Part shown: in pieces, positions 1 through 7,087 of the stretch | Numbering within the stretch: the first letter of the stretch is position 1 | How the letters are laid out: each line of letters opens with the position of its first letter | Assembly (NCBI GenBank): GCA_050053595.1 | Contig: JASFTK010000016.1 | Coordinates: 1-20,392, forward strand | DNA from: GCA-2726865 sp050053595 | GTDB taxonomy: Archaea; Thermoproteota; Bathyarchaeia; TCS64 | Length of the DNA stretch: 20,392 nucleotides | Reading direction: 5' to 3' | The notes under the pieces: generated by a model | The model's input: the letters and a program-made list of their open reading frames with translations, nothing else | Database searches by the model: none | What the model was told of the DNA's origin: nothing | Program-made: the position numbers and the translations under genes

Positions 1-156
1 GAGGCGGTTGACCCCCATCAATTCTACGGGTACTACACCATCCACACGACACGGGATGGGGAGATATTTGGGATGCTGAGCGTCAACCAGTACACGGGCG
101 CCGTCTGGTACCACAACTGGCACGGGGCCTATATACGGAGCCTGGAGCATCACTGA
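1..156 (+). CDS. C-terminal end of a PepSY-like domain protein (5' truncated by window edge)
   Basis: The first reading frame is open from the window edge to TGA at 154-156 and gives 51 residues. The tail has the pattern D-G-x-I-x-G-M-L-S-V-N-x-x-T-G-x-V-W-Y-H-x-W-H-G, which resembles the closing strands of a PepSY-type domain (small domains found in secreted or membrane proteins, often regulatory). The beginning lies outside the window, so total size, signal peptide and partner domains cannot be judged. It ends just before the remnant of a copper-ATPase gene and may once have been in the same transcript, since a GAGGGA ribosome-binding-like sequence overlaps its stop. The family call rests on pattern recall only. 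Confidence 0.6.
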   Translation, partial: EAVDPHQFYGYYTIHTTRDGEIFGMLSVNQYTGAVWYHNWHGAYIRSLEHH

Positions 157-170
157 GGGAATATGTTAGA

Positions 171-489
171 TTGGAGCATCAAGACCACCACGGGGGGCAA
201 GTGGATAGCCGACAGGGTGAGACTCCCCCGGGGCACGGACCCTCGCAAGACCATCAAGCGATGATGGAGGCGGACTTCAAGAGGAGGCTCATCGTCTCGT
301 CCGTGATGACGACCCAGTCCTGCTGATATCCCCCACTATCCAGAAGTGGTTCATCTTCAGCCTCCCGGAGTTCCCGGGGAAAGACCTCATCCTCTTCACC
401 CTGAGGCCGGGGTGGGGGGCGTGATAATGTCCGCTATCTCCATCATCGTGGTTGCAAACGCCATCTTACTGAGGAACGAACGACTTTAA
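171..489 (+). pseudogene. Decayed CopB-type copper-translocating P-type ATPase
   Basis: Three fragments in three frames join into a shrunken P1B-ATPase. From TTG at 171, preceded by GAGGGA at 155-160, the frame reads a His-rich leader (EHQDHHGG, GHGPSQDH) and then MMEADFKRRLIVSSV, typical of CopB N-termini, and stops at 324-326. A one-base loss near 312/313 would restore the next part, PVLLISPTIQKW...FSLPEFPG...LILFTL (first membrane hairpin), which lies in another frame and stops after about position 420. From roughly 403 a third frame reads PEAGVGGVIMSAISIIVVANA and ends at TAA 487-489, matching the last membrane helix of these pumps. Everything between is absent: actuator domain, CPx helix, DKTGT phosphorylation loop and ATP-binding domain, which I estimate at five to six hundred codons. 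It cannot be functional. The ancestral role was copper export at the membrane, inferred from the family. Confidence 0.72.
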
Positions 490-752
490 CCAGGCTCAAG
501 AATGAACTGGACAAATGATCTAGAGGTCTGTGGCTCCAGCGCCGGGAAAGGTTAAGGAGAGGTTTCAACTCTCTCCCCCGGCTTATTTCTTCCTTTTGAG
601 CGGTGGGCTGATGTCGGGTTTCTGATCGGGGTTGCTGCATTACTCTGTTGGGTCCTGTGAGCAGATGTCTTATTATCTCACTTAGGCTTTGTGCTAGGGA
701 AAGGTGTTTGGTCTATCATGGAATCAGTATGTAACGCTGGCGGTGGCTATGG
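490..752. other. Intergenic stretch without a supported gene
   Basis: I find no convincing coding region here on either strand. There is a small inverted element, GGAGAG at 557-562 paired with CTCTCC further on, followed by a pyrimidine-rich run, which could be a terminator of the old upstream unit. The AT-rich patch around 666-680 (CTTATTATC) is a possible promoter for the gene starting at 753. Both are weak. Confidence 0.35.
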
Positions 753-1562
753 ATGGATATAGATAAATCGAGATGTGTGGGTTGTGGTAACTGCCATGCT
801 GTTTGCACGATGGGGGCTATCTCCCTGGATGTGGACGGGAAATCTGTCGTTGATCAGGACGAGTGCGTTGAGTGTTCTACCTGCTACCGGCTGTTGAGAG
901 ATGAGGGGTATGGCCCACTGTTTGTGGGTGCCGTGAGGAAGATCCTCTCCTTTTTCCGCTTGCAGTACATGGCAGAGGTGGATGTCTGCCCGACAGGTGC
1001 CTTGACGGTTCCAGATCTAGAATGGCCGAGGAGCCTGCGTGCCGCTTTCAGTGACCCCACGGTGGTCCACGCTGGAACGGGAGTGGGTGGCCGGGGTACA
1101 GAGGAGATCAAGACCAACGACGTGACAGGTAGGCTGGGTGAAGGGGATGCCGGGATAGTCGTCGAGTTGGGAAGGCCGGGGGTCGGTGCCCATTTCCGTG
1201 ATGTCGAGACGGTGGCTATGGCGTTGACGCCTCTGGAGCCCGAGTTTGAGCCGTTCAACCCGGTGACCCAGTTGATGGAGGACCCCAAGACTGGCAAGAT
1301 GAAGGATGAGGTCCTCGACGAGAAGGTCCTCTCGGCCATCATCGAGGTTAAGACCACTCTGGACAAGATCCCCGACTATCTCCGTATCCTGCAAAAGGTC
1401 CGGGAGGAGATGGACACCGTGTATGCCGTCGGTGTCGCATCCAAGTGTCTCCCTGACGGCTCCGTCCCGCACGAAAAATGGGTCACAGAGGCGGGCTACA
1501 CACTCTCACCCAATGGGAAGACCAATCTGGGGCTGGGTCGGCCCCTGTTCGAGGGGGATTGA
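753..1562 (+). CDS. Ferredoxin-like dicluster 4Fe-4S protein with uncharacterised C-terminal domain
   Basis: A 269-residue soluble protein. The N-terminal 85 residues form a two-cluster ferredoxin domain: C8-x2-C11-x2-C14-x3-C18 for the first motif, then C38-x2-C41-x2-C44 and a final C79-P for the second. The gap between C44 and C79 is about 34 residues instead of the usual 3, so a loop is inserted within the second motif. Residues from about 115 to 269 form a separate globular domain I cannot name. It contains short conserved-looking stretches such as IKTNDVTGR, ELGRPGVGAHFRDVE and PEFEPFNPVTQLM. It has no membrane segment. It probably transfers electrons to or within an enzyme complex. The next gene starts three bases after its stop, so the two products probably act together. 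A GGCGGTGG sequence precedes the start. Confidence 0.8.
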   Translation: MDIDKSRCVGCGNCHAVCTMGAISLDVDGKSVVDQDECVECSTCYRLLRDEGYGPLFVGAVRKILSFFRLQYMAEVDVCPTGALTVPDLEWPRSLRAAFSDPTVVHAGTGVGGRGTEEIKTNDVTGRLGEGDAGIVVELGRPGVGAHFRDVETVAMALTPLEPEFEPFNPVTQLMEDPKTGKMKDEVLDEKVLSAIIEVKTTLDKIPDYLRILQKVREEMDTVYAVGVASKCLPDGSVPHEKWVTEAGYTLSPNGKTNLGLGRPLFEGD

Positions 1563-1564
1563 CG

Positions 1565-2194
1565 ATGACCAACACGCTGCACAGACAGGGAACCGTAGAG
1601 GAGCTCAAGGGCGACTATGTCATCTTTGCCACCACAGCGAGGGGGATCACCAGGGAGGGATCGGCGCCGAAGATCCAGGAGTTCCTACGCATCTGTCAAA
1701 AATACAACCCTATCAACGTCGGGAGCAGCAGGCAGGGCAACATCCTCCAAGACAAAGTGGACATCCAGGAGCTGATCGCCAACCTGGGAGATGGCGCGGG
1801 CGCAGCAGCGGTCTTCACTAACCTTGATGCCCTACAAGGCGTGATCTCAGAACTGATCAAGGCGGATCTGGGGATCTCGATCAACGTCAGCGGACTCTTG
1901 GACGGCGTCCAACAGTGCTGTCGGAACAACGCGACCGAACGGCACAGCGTCGAGCAGTCCCTAGGCTTCTGGGGATCACGCGACCGCCTACCGGAGAGAG
2001 AGATCCTGACCATCAACACCCTCTGTGGGCACGGCTTGGTCTCATTCAACCTGATCCACAAAATGATCGAATACGTGAAGATGCGAAGGTTGACCCCAAG
2101 AGAAGCCGCTAAAATCATGGGTAAATGTTGCGAGTGTGGAGTCTTTAACATAGACCGCGCCGAGCACCTTCTGGAAAATATGTTGGAAACTTGA
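1565..2194 (+). CDS. Cys-rich conserved protein of unknown function, partner of the upstream Fe-S protein
   Basis: A 209-residue soluble protein that I do not recognise. I chose ATG 1565 because a strong GAGGGGG ribosome-binding site at 1551-1557 lies at proper distance and the upstream stop is only two bases away. An earlier in-frame ATG at 1478 would bury 29 residues inside the preceding gene. The N-terminal half looks like an alpha/beta fold with glycine-rich turns (ANLGDGAGAAAVF). The C-terminal half holds most of the cysteines: C118-C119, C154-G-H156, and C188-C189-x-C191, with C44 near the N-terminus. This suggests a metal or Fe-S site. An RRLTPREAAK stretch reads as a helix before the last Cys cluster. 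The tight pairing with the dicluster ferredoxin suggests one redox enzyme of two subunits. The substrate is unknown. Confidence 0.75.
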   Translation: MTNTLHRQGTVEELKGDYVIFATTARGITREGSAPKIQEFLRICQKYNPINVGSSRQGNILQDKVDIQELIANLGDGAGAAAVFTNLDALQGVISELIKADLGISINVSGLLDGVQQCCRNNATERHSVEQSLGFWGSRDRLPEREILTINTLCGHGLVSFNLIHKMIEYVKMRRLTPREAAKIMGKCCECGVFNIDRAEHLLENMLET

Positions 2195-2240
2195 GCAGGC
2201 TATCTTCAAATATGAGAGCCAACTGTATCCGTTCCAGTTG

Positions 2241-2253
2241 CGCATATACAAAT
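2241..2253 (+). promoter_or_regulatory. Probable TATA box of the erythrin/VIT1 gene
   Basis: CATATACAAATTT lies about 87 bases before the chosen ATG at 2334. If transcription begins about 27 bases downstream, near 2275, the upstream in-frame ATG at 2238 could not be on the transcript. This supports the shorter protein. Based on sequence shape only. Confidence 0.4.
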
Positions 2254-2333
2254 TTGATAGACTAAATTTCGTCGCGCGGGCCTCACCCTTTCAGACGGAA
2301 TCTTCTTACGATTCCAGAGGTAAACGTTCCTCG

Positions 2334-3461
2334 ATGATCCAATCTACGTCAGAGGGAGAGATTATAGACATAGCAAAGTCTGCTCTCAAAGCGGAGCTCC
2401 AAGCGTCATCCATCTACGAGAAACTGTCAGACCGGTTTTCAGGAGACCTCACAGATAAATTAGCGCATTTCTCCGACGCTGAAGAGGGGCACGCAAACTT
2501 CTGGCGTGAGTTCTTGGTCAAGAGAGGGGTCGATCCTGATACTGTAAAGAACAACCAATTGAAGATTTCCCTCCTTGCATTCTTCTACGGATTACTGGGT
2601 ATCGGTCTCACCCTCAAGATACTTGAATCCGGTGAACGTAATGCAATACGCGACTACTCGAGAATACACAGATCCCCCTACTTGTCGGATCAAGAGAAAG
2701 AGTCCATAACGCTGTTCTTGCTCACCGAATTGGCTCATGAGGAAGAACTGCTCGAATACGAATCGAGATACAAGTTTTTCATCCACAAGATAGCGACCAT
2801 ATTCACACAAACGAGCGGAGGCCTCGTTATCGTCCTATCCACAGCAATCGGCCTCGCGGGAGTATACGACAATCCTCTCCTGATAGGGATAACCGGCTTG
2901 ATCGTCGGAATCACAGGAGCGATGAACACAGTAGTTGGATTCTACTTTTTCGGCAGGACAAGCCGCAGGATAAAGGAGGATATCTTGCAAAGGATCAGGA
3001 CGACTTGCGAATGCGTACCACACGCATACCTTCGAAGAATCGAGAGATACATGAGGGGGAAAGACTACTCGGAAGATATCGCGCTCAAGATAGCTGAAGA
3101 AGCCAGAGAAAAACGGATGATAGAGAGGATCATCGCAGAGGAGGAATATGGGATAAAAGAGGAAGCCCTCGGGAATCCCCTTGAAAACGCGCTCTACGCC
3201 GGATTTTTCAAGGTGATTGGCACTGTGATGCCGTTGCTGCCCTTTTTCGTCGGTTTTTCCGTCTCTCAGGCGATCCCGATCTCAATCTTGATAACATTGG
3301 TGCTTCTATCAATCGCAGGTGCACTAACAGCAATCGCCGCTGAAGTGGATGTAAAAAACAAGGTAATTGAGCTGACGACCGGCGGACTTGTGCTATCAAT
3401 ACTCACCTATGTACTGGGAAAATCGGCGTCAATGATCATCAACTTGTTAAACTTAGGGTGA
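2334..3461 (+). CDS. Erythrin-VIT1 family protein: ferritin-like domain fused to an Fe/Mn transporter
   Basis: A 375-residue protein from ATG 2334. The frame is open from 2238, but those 32 extra residues are not domain-like and lie over a TATA-like sequence. Residues about 7-145 form a rubrerythrin-like four-helix domain with the di-iron ligand pattern E21, E50-x2-H53, E101, E132-x2-H135. From about residue 150 the protein becomes membrane-embedded, with a VIT1/CCC1-like pattern: two helices near 160-215, a long charged cytosolic segment (about 225-300, rich in E and R) and three further helices to the C-terminus. The C-terminal SMIINLLNLG end is intact. By family knowledge it binds Fe(II) or Mn(II) in the soluble domain and moves it across the cytoplasmic membrane, protecting against iron overload and peroxide. 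It stands alone between two intergenic gaps. Confidence 0.88.
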   Translation: MIQSTSEGEIIDIAKSALKAELQASSIYEKLSDRFSGDLTDKLAHFSDAEEGHANFWREFLVKRGVDPDTVKNNQLKISLLAFFYGLLGIGLTLKILESGERNAIRDYSRIHRSPYLSDQEKESITLFLLTELAHEEELLEYESRYKFFIHKIATIFTQTSGGLVIVLSTAIGLAGVYDNPLLIGITGLIVGITGAMNTVVGFYFFGRTSRRIKEDILQRIRTTCECVPHAYLRRIERYMRGKDYSEDIALKIAEEAREKRMIERIIAEEEYGIKEEALGNPLENALYAGFFKVIGTVMPLLPFFVGFSVSQAIPISILITLVLLSIAGALTAIAAEVDVKNKVIELTTGGLVLSILTYVLGKSASMIINLLNLG

Positions 3462-3517
3462 TCTCTCCCAATCGAAAACATACTTGCTAACCGTGAAGAA
3501 AACCACGGGAAGAGAGA
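3462..3517 (+). terminator. Possible stem-loop after the erythrin/VIT1 gene
   Basis: Directly after the stop, TCTCTCCC (3462-3469) can pair with GGGAAGAGAGA (3507-3517) with one bulge, enclosing an inner hairpin CCGTG (3491-3495) with CACGG (3504-3508). No long T-run follows, so this may be a 3' end stabiliser rather than a terminator. Low certainty. Confidence 0.25.
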
Positions 3518-3613
3518 CAGGGCACAGACCCCCGTCCATCACCTCTTTACCTTAAAGCGCATGCCTAAAAGAACTCTAATACTCCATAACTCAATATTCA
3601 TGGGGTATCATAG

Positions 3614-5302
3614 TTGTACGATCTCATCTTCAAGGACGGTTGTGTGATTGACGGCACAGGTAATCCCTGGTTCAGGGCGGACCTAGCTGTTACCGAAGGA
3701 AGGATATCCGCTCTACATCCCAACCTGGACGATGCGGAAAGGATAATCGATGCATCAGGTCTGGTAGTTGCACCCGGTTTCATCGACCTCCACACCCATA
3801 CCGACAGGACCATCCTGAACAACAGGAGGGCGACCAGCTCGGTACTGGCCGGGGTCACCACCGAAGCAGTAGGGAACTGTGGGAGTGCCGTTTATGGATT
3901 CGATCCCGGGTACAAGGAGAGCGTTGACGAGAGGGTGAAGGATGTCGAGGTCGACTGGACGGATCTCGGGGACTACCGAGACAGGGTGGAGAGAGGGGGG
4001 ATTGGTATAAACATCGCCCCGTTCGTCGGTCACAATACTATCAGGTCGAGTGTGATGGGTGAGGAGGGGGACGGCGGGGAACGGATCATCCCCGAGGAGG
4101 CAGAGATGGAGGCTATGAAGGAGTTACTCAATGAGGTCATGGACCAGGGGGCCTTCGGTCTCACCACAGGTCTCTGGTACGCCCCCGGGAGGAACGCCCT
4201 CATCGAGGAGATAGTAGAACTCTGCCGCATCGTCGCTCTCAGTGGAGGGGCTTACATGTCCCATATCAGGGGTGAAGCGGGGGTCCTCATCGAGGCCACC
4301 GAGGAGTTCATTGAGACCTGCCGGAGGGCTGGTGTCAGGGGCTGCATCTCCCACCACAAAGCGATGGGACCCCAGAACTGGGGGAAGCCTAGGGAGACGA
4401 TCAGGCTCCTCAGGGAAGCCCGGGAACGAGGGGTTGAGGTATTTTGCGACCAGTACCCCTGGAACTATTCAAGCGCGGCGAATCTGGGGAGATGGTTCAT
4501 CTCCGGCTGGGGCAGAAACAGAGGCCGAGAAGGTCACTACATCCCCGCTGAGATCGATCTAGACATCTTCCTATCTGACCTCAAGGACCCTGAGATGTGG
4601 GAGAGGATCAAACGGGAGGCGCAGGAGCGCTACGACCTTGAGGTCGAGGAGAACGAGGAGCGGCGGAGGACTATGAGGGAGTACGGCGTCACGCCCTCTG
4701 AGATCGTCGACCCCCGGAGCTTTGAGTACATAACCCACTCTAAGAACCACCCTGAGCTCGTGGGGAAGAGGTTCTACGAGGTCGCTGAGGCTCTGGGCGT
4801 GGAAGACTTCTGGGAGGCGATCCGGCGGGTGCTCTTTGAGGATGAGGGACACACCTACACGGGAGGAGGTGGGATGGGGGACGAAGACATCTACACCATC
4901 CTCAGGTTCCCTGCCTGCGCAGTCTCCACGGACAGCTACACCAACGATCTCCCCTCCACAGTAATGAGGCCCCACCACCCCAGGGGCTACGGGAGCTTCG
5001 CGAAGGTCCTCGGCACATTCGTCAGGGAAAGGGGGATAATCACCCTTGAGGACGCCGTCCGGAAGATGACCTCCCTCCCCGCCACCTTCCTGGGGCTCAC
5101 CGACAGAGGTATACTGCGCCCCGGAGCACGGGCAGACCTGACCGTCTTCAACCCCGATAGGATTGAGAACCTCGCGACCTTCGCCGAACCCGACAGGTAT
5201 CCGGGAGGGATCGAGTACGTCGTCGTCAATGGGTTTGTCGCCGCTGAGAAGGGGGAGAGGACGGACTCCCTGACCGGGAAGATGCTGAGCAGGGAGGGAT
5301 AG
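3614..5302 (+). CDS. N-acyl-D-amino-acid deacylase (D-aminoacylase family amidohydrolase)
   Basis: A 562-residue amidohydrolase. The start is TTG 3614: an in-frame TAG sits at 3611, the family usually begins with YDLIxxxGxVxDGTGxPW as seen here, and GGGGT lies nine bases upstream. Metal and active-site features are in place: H60-x-H62 in FIDLHTHTD, C89 in GNCG, H217 in MSHIRGE, H247-H248 in CISHHK, and the late Asp in VSTDSYTND. The C-terminal beta domain closes with GLTDRGILRPGARADLTVFNP. The enzyme cleaves the amide bond of N-acyl-D-amino acids in the cytosol, or related N-acyl compounds, since the family is broad. The gene stands alone. The nearby EamA transporter is in the same direction but 180 bases away with its own promoter. 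Confidence 0.9.
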   Translation: MYDLIFKDGCVIDGTGNPWFRADLAVTEGRISALHPNLDDAERIIDASGLVVAPGFIDLHTHTDRTILNNRRATSSVLAGVTTEAVGNCGSAVYGFDPGYKESVDERVKDVEVDWTDLGDYRDRVERGGIGINIAPFVGHNTIRSSVMGEEGDGGERIIPEEAEMEAMKELLNEVMDQGAFGLTTGLWYAPGRNALIEEIVELCRIVALSGGAYMSHIRGEAGVLIEATEEFIETCRRAGVRGCISHHKAMGPQNWGKPRETIRLLREARERGVEVFCDQYPWNYSSAANLGRWFISGWGRNRGREGHYIPAEIDLDIFLSDLKDPEMWERIKREAQERYDLEVEENEERRRTMREYGVTPSEIVDPRSFEYITHSKNHPELVGKRFYEVAEALGVEDFWEAIRRVLFEDEGHTYTGGGGMGDEDIYTILRFPACAVSTDSYTNDLPSTVMRPHHPRGYGSFAKVLGTFVRERGIITLEDAVRKMTSLPATFLGLTDRGILRPGARADLTVFNPDRIENLATFAEPDRYPGGIEYVVVNGFVAAEKGERTDSLTGKMLSREG

Positions 5303-5411
5303 CTGACCTCATCCCTTCCACACTACCAGTAATACTCTAAACAGTATTCCCCTGAAGGAAACCAAATCTAGGATATCTACAGTCCTGAACTTTCAGGTTA
5401 GCGAACCCGAT

Positions 5412-5482
5412 TGGATCCGTAATCCGCTCACGCGAAATATATTAAAGAAAATGTATTTAACGCGAAAGAGATACTGGATCCG
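5412..5482 (+). promoter_or_regulatory. Promoter with two nested pairs of direct repeats upstream of the EamA transporter
   Basis: ACGCGAAA occurs at 5430-5437 and again at 5460-5467, exactly 30 bases apart. TGGATCCG occurs at 5412-5419 and at 5475-5482, the second copy ending at the base before the ATG. Between them lie two TATA-like sequences, AAATATATTAAA (5435-5446) and GTATTTAAC (5453-5461). The second box is centred about 27 bases before the ATG and would give a leaderless transcript. Such paired repeats around a TATA box suggest an operator, but no regulator is identified. Confidence 0.5.
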
Positions 5483-6379
5483 ATGTCTTCTAACAGGGAG
5501 CGGCTTCTCGGTATTATAGAGGCGTTCTCTGTAACCTTCCTATGGTCTTCGTCTTATATCCTGGTTAAGATCGGGTTGAACGATATCCGCATCCCGCCTT
5601 CCACTCTAGTAAGTTATAGATACGCTATAGCCTCCATGATTCTGGTGCCCATTGCCGTACATAGGAAAGCACATACAGGATTCAGAGATGTTAAGACCCT
5701 TTCCAGGATCCTTTTTCTTGGATTTACGGGGTACACGGTAGCTCAGGGGCTACAGTGTCTGGGGTTGTTCTATCTACCTGCGGTAACAGTGACCTTTCTA
5801 CTCAATTTCACCCCAGTGATGGTGCTCCTATTAGGTATCTTAACCTTGAATGAGCGGCCCAGTCCCGCCCAGATAGCTGGATTACTGATCATATTGTCCG
5901 GGGTCTCACTGTTCTTCAATAAACCTCTATCAAAGATCAACCTCTGGGGTATGATCATAACCCTGATCTCTGGTTTGGGGTGGGCCTCATATATGGTATA
6001 CATCCGTCGATCGTTGATAGCTGAAAGGGTCAGTAATATTGGCTTGACCGCCTTCTCCATGGGTGTGGGCACAGTACTGTTGCTCGCAGTGACTTTACTG
6101 AATGAAGGACTATACCCTATTCCCATCAGGGGTTGGGTGATTATCTTCTGGCTTGGGATAGTTAACACCTCTATCGCATTCTTTCTCTGGAACGACGCAT
6201 TGAGTAAGTTAGAGGCATTTGAAACCGCTATAATTCAGAACACGATGCTCATCCAGATCGCGATATTGTCTTGGGTCTTCATGGATGAGAAGCTATCCCC
6301 TCAAAACATATTGGCGATAACCCTAGTTTTCCTAGGGGTGTTAATTGTACAGATCAGACCTCTCCGATCCCGGTTGTAG
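5483..6379 (+). CDS. EamA/DMT superfamily transporter
   Basis: A 298-residue membrane protein with ten predicted helices in two repeats of five, the usual DMT (RhaT/YdcZ-like EamA) size and layout. Marks include the N-terminal TFLWSSSYILVK helix, the LPAVTVTFLLNFTPVMVLLLG helix pair closing repeat one, ERPSPAQIAGLLIILSGV at the repeat boundary, and the second repeat ending in MDEKLSPQNILAITLVFLGVLIV. Lysine and arginine at the very C-terminus are cytosolic. Members export amino acids, nucleotides or metabolites, and the substrate cannot be read from sequence. No Shine-Dalgarno sequence precedes ATG 5483, while a TATA-like box lies about 27 bases upstream, so a leaderless message is likely. 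Confidence 0.9.
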   Translation: MSSNRERLLGIIEAFSVTFLWSSSYILVKIGLNDIRIPPSTLVSYRYAIASMILVPIAVHRKAHTGFRDVKTLSRILFLGFTGYTVAQGLQCLGLFYLPAVTVTFLLNFTPVMVLLLGILTLNERPSPAQIAGLLIILSGVSLFFNKPLSKINLWGMIITLISGLGWASYMVYIRRSLIAERVSNIGLTAFSMGVGTVLLLAVTLLNEGLYPIPIRGWVIIFWLGIVNTSIAFFLWNDALSKLEAFETAIIQNTMLIQIAILSWVFMDEKLSPQNILAITLVFLGVLIVQIRPLRSRL

Positions 6380-6515
6380 TCTTATCTTTTAAGTTAGCGC
6401 CGGAATCTGCCTGCGCCAAGACATGGATCAATGTTGTTGGTGCTAGATCCATGTATTTTTGTCATCAGGGAAGACACACACATCGATATAGGTTGTAGAT
6501 CTGGATCACTGATCG

Positions 6516-7079
6516 ATGTTAATGGGGGCGTTTAGAGTGGGGCGTAGGAGGGCTCTAGCCCAGGTGGTGACCACCTTGATCCTCTTGGTGGTCTCCATAC
6601 TCCTCTCAGGGGTAGCCGTCTATTACTCAGTGAACATCCTCTCCGCGAGGCTCCAGACTGAGGATCTACGGCTCAACAAGGAGCATGTCTGGGTCAACGG
6701 CACAGGGGCTGTCGCAGCCTTGAAGATCACCAACCTAGGCGGTCGGGACATCCTCATAGACAAGATCGAAGCCCGGGGCGTCGAGGCCCAATGGTCCACC
6801 GTCTACTATTACAGGGTCCCCACAGGGACCACCATCGATGGCGACCTCAATGTCACCAGCTATGACAACCTGGCAGGCACCAGCGCCACCATCGACGGGG
6901 TGACCTACCTCCAGGCTTCATCCGACCTCCCCTTGATCTCGGGTGGGGAGCTCCTAGTCTATATCAAGGGACCAGACAGTATCGCGGTGGATGATATCGG
7001 GACCACTGTCAGTCTCTCGGTGCACACCGGGCTCTCCCAGTATATCACCGAGTGCAACGTCGAGTCGGCGACCCCGTAG
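6516..7079 (+). CDS. Prepilin-like secreted protein with class III signal peptide
   Basis: A 187-residue protein. Residues R10-R11-R12-A13-L14-A15 fit the archaeal prepilin peptidase site (basic residue, Gly/Ala, then two permitted residues), with cleavage expected after A13. A hydrophobic helix of about 22 residues follows directly (QVVTTLILLVVSILLSGVAV). The mature part is polar, Thr- and Ser-rich and beta-like, with candidate N-glycosylation sites (for example NGT and NVT), as in archaeal pilins and archaellin-like surface proteins. It has one Cys near the C-terminus. No prepilin peptidase, assembly ATPase or second pilin is in the window, so this may be a substrate of machinery encoded elsewhere. 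ATG at 6516 or 6522 could both serve. The gene is convergent with the next one, only eight bases separating the stops. Confidence 0.72.
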   Translation: MLMGAFRVGRRRALAQVVTTLILLVVSILLSGVAVYYSVNILSARLQTEDLRLNKEHVWVNGTGAVAALKITNLGGRDILIDKIEARGVEAQWSTVYYYRVPTGTTIDGDLNVTSYDNLAGTSATIDGVTYLQASSDLPLISGGELLVYIKGPDSIAVDDIGTTVSLSVHTGLSQYITECNVESATP

Positions 7080-7087
7080 GGTGGGCC

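Noticed and set aside
163..264. Short open frame with ATG in frame one after the PepSY-like tail
   Set aside because: The overlapping frame gives a His-rich leader running into a CopB-like sequence, which is the better explanation.
443..640. 65-codon minus-strand open frame over the pseudogene end
   Set aside because: Low-complexity Arg/Ser/Leu composition and no start signal; the plus strand explains 443-489 as ATPase remnant.
884..1472. Two minus-strand open frames opposite the Fe-S protein
   Set aside because: They lack recognisable motifs, while the plus frame has clean 4Fe-4S motifs.
1478..1564. Longer N-terminus for the Cys-rich partner, from ATG 1478
   Set aside because: It would overlap the preceding Fe-S gene by 85 bases. 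ATG 1565 has a GAGGGGG site at the right distance and follows the previous stop directly.
2238..2333. Longer N-terminus for the erythrin/VIT1 protein
   Set aside because: The 32 added residues do not resemble the domain, and they overlie a probable TATA box.
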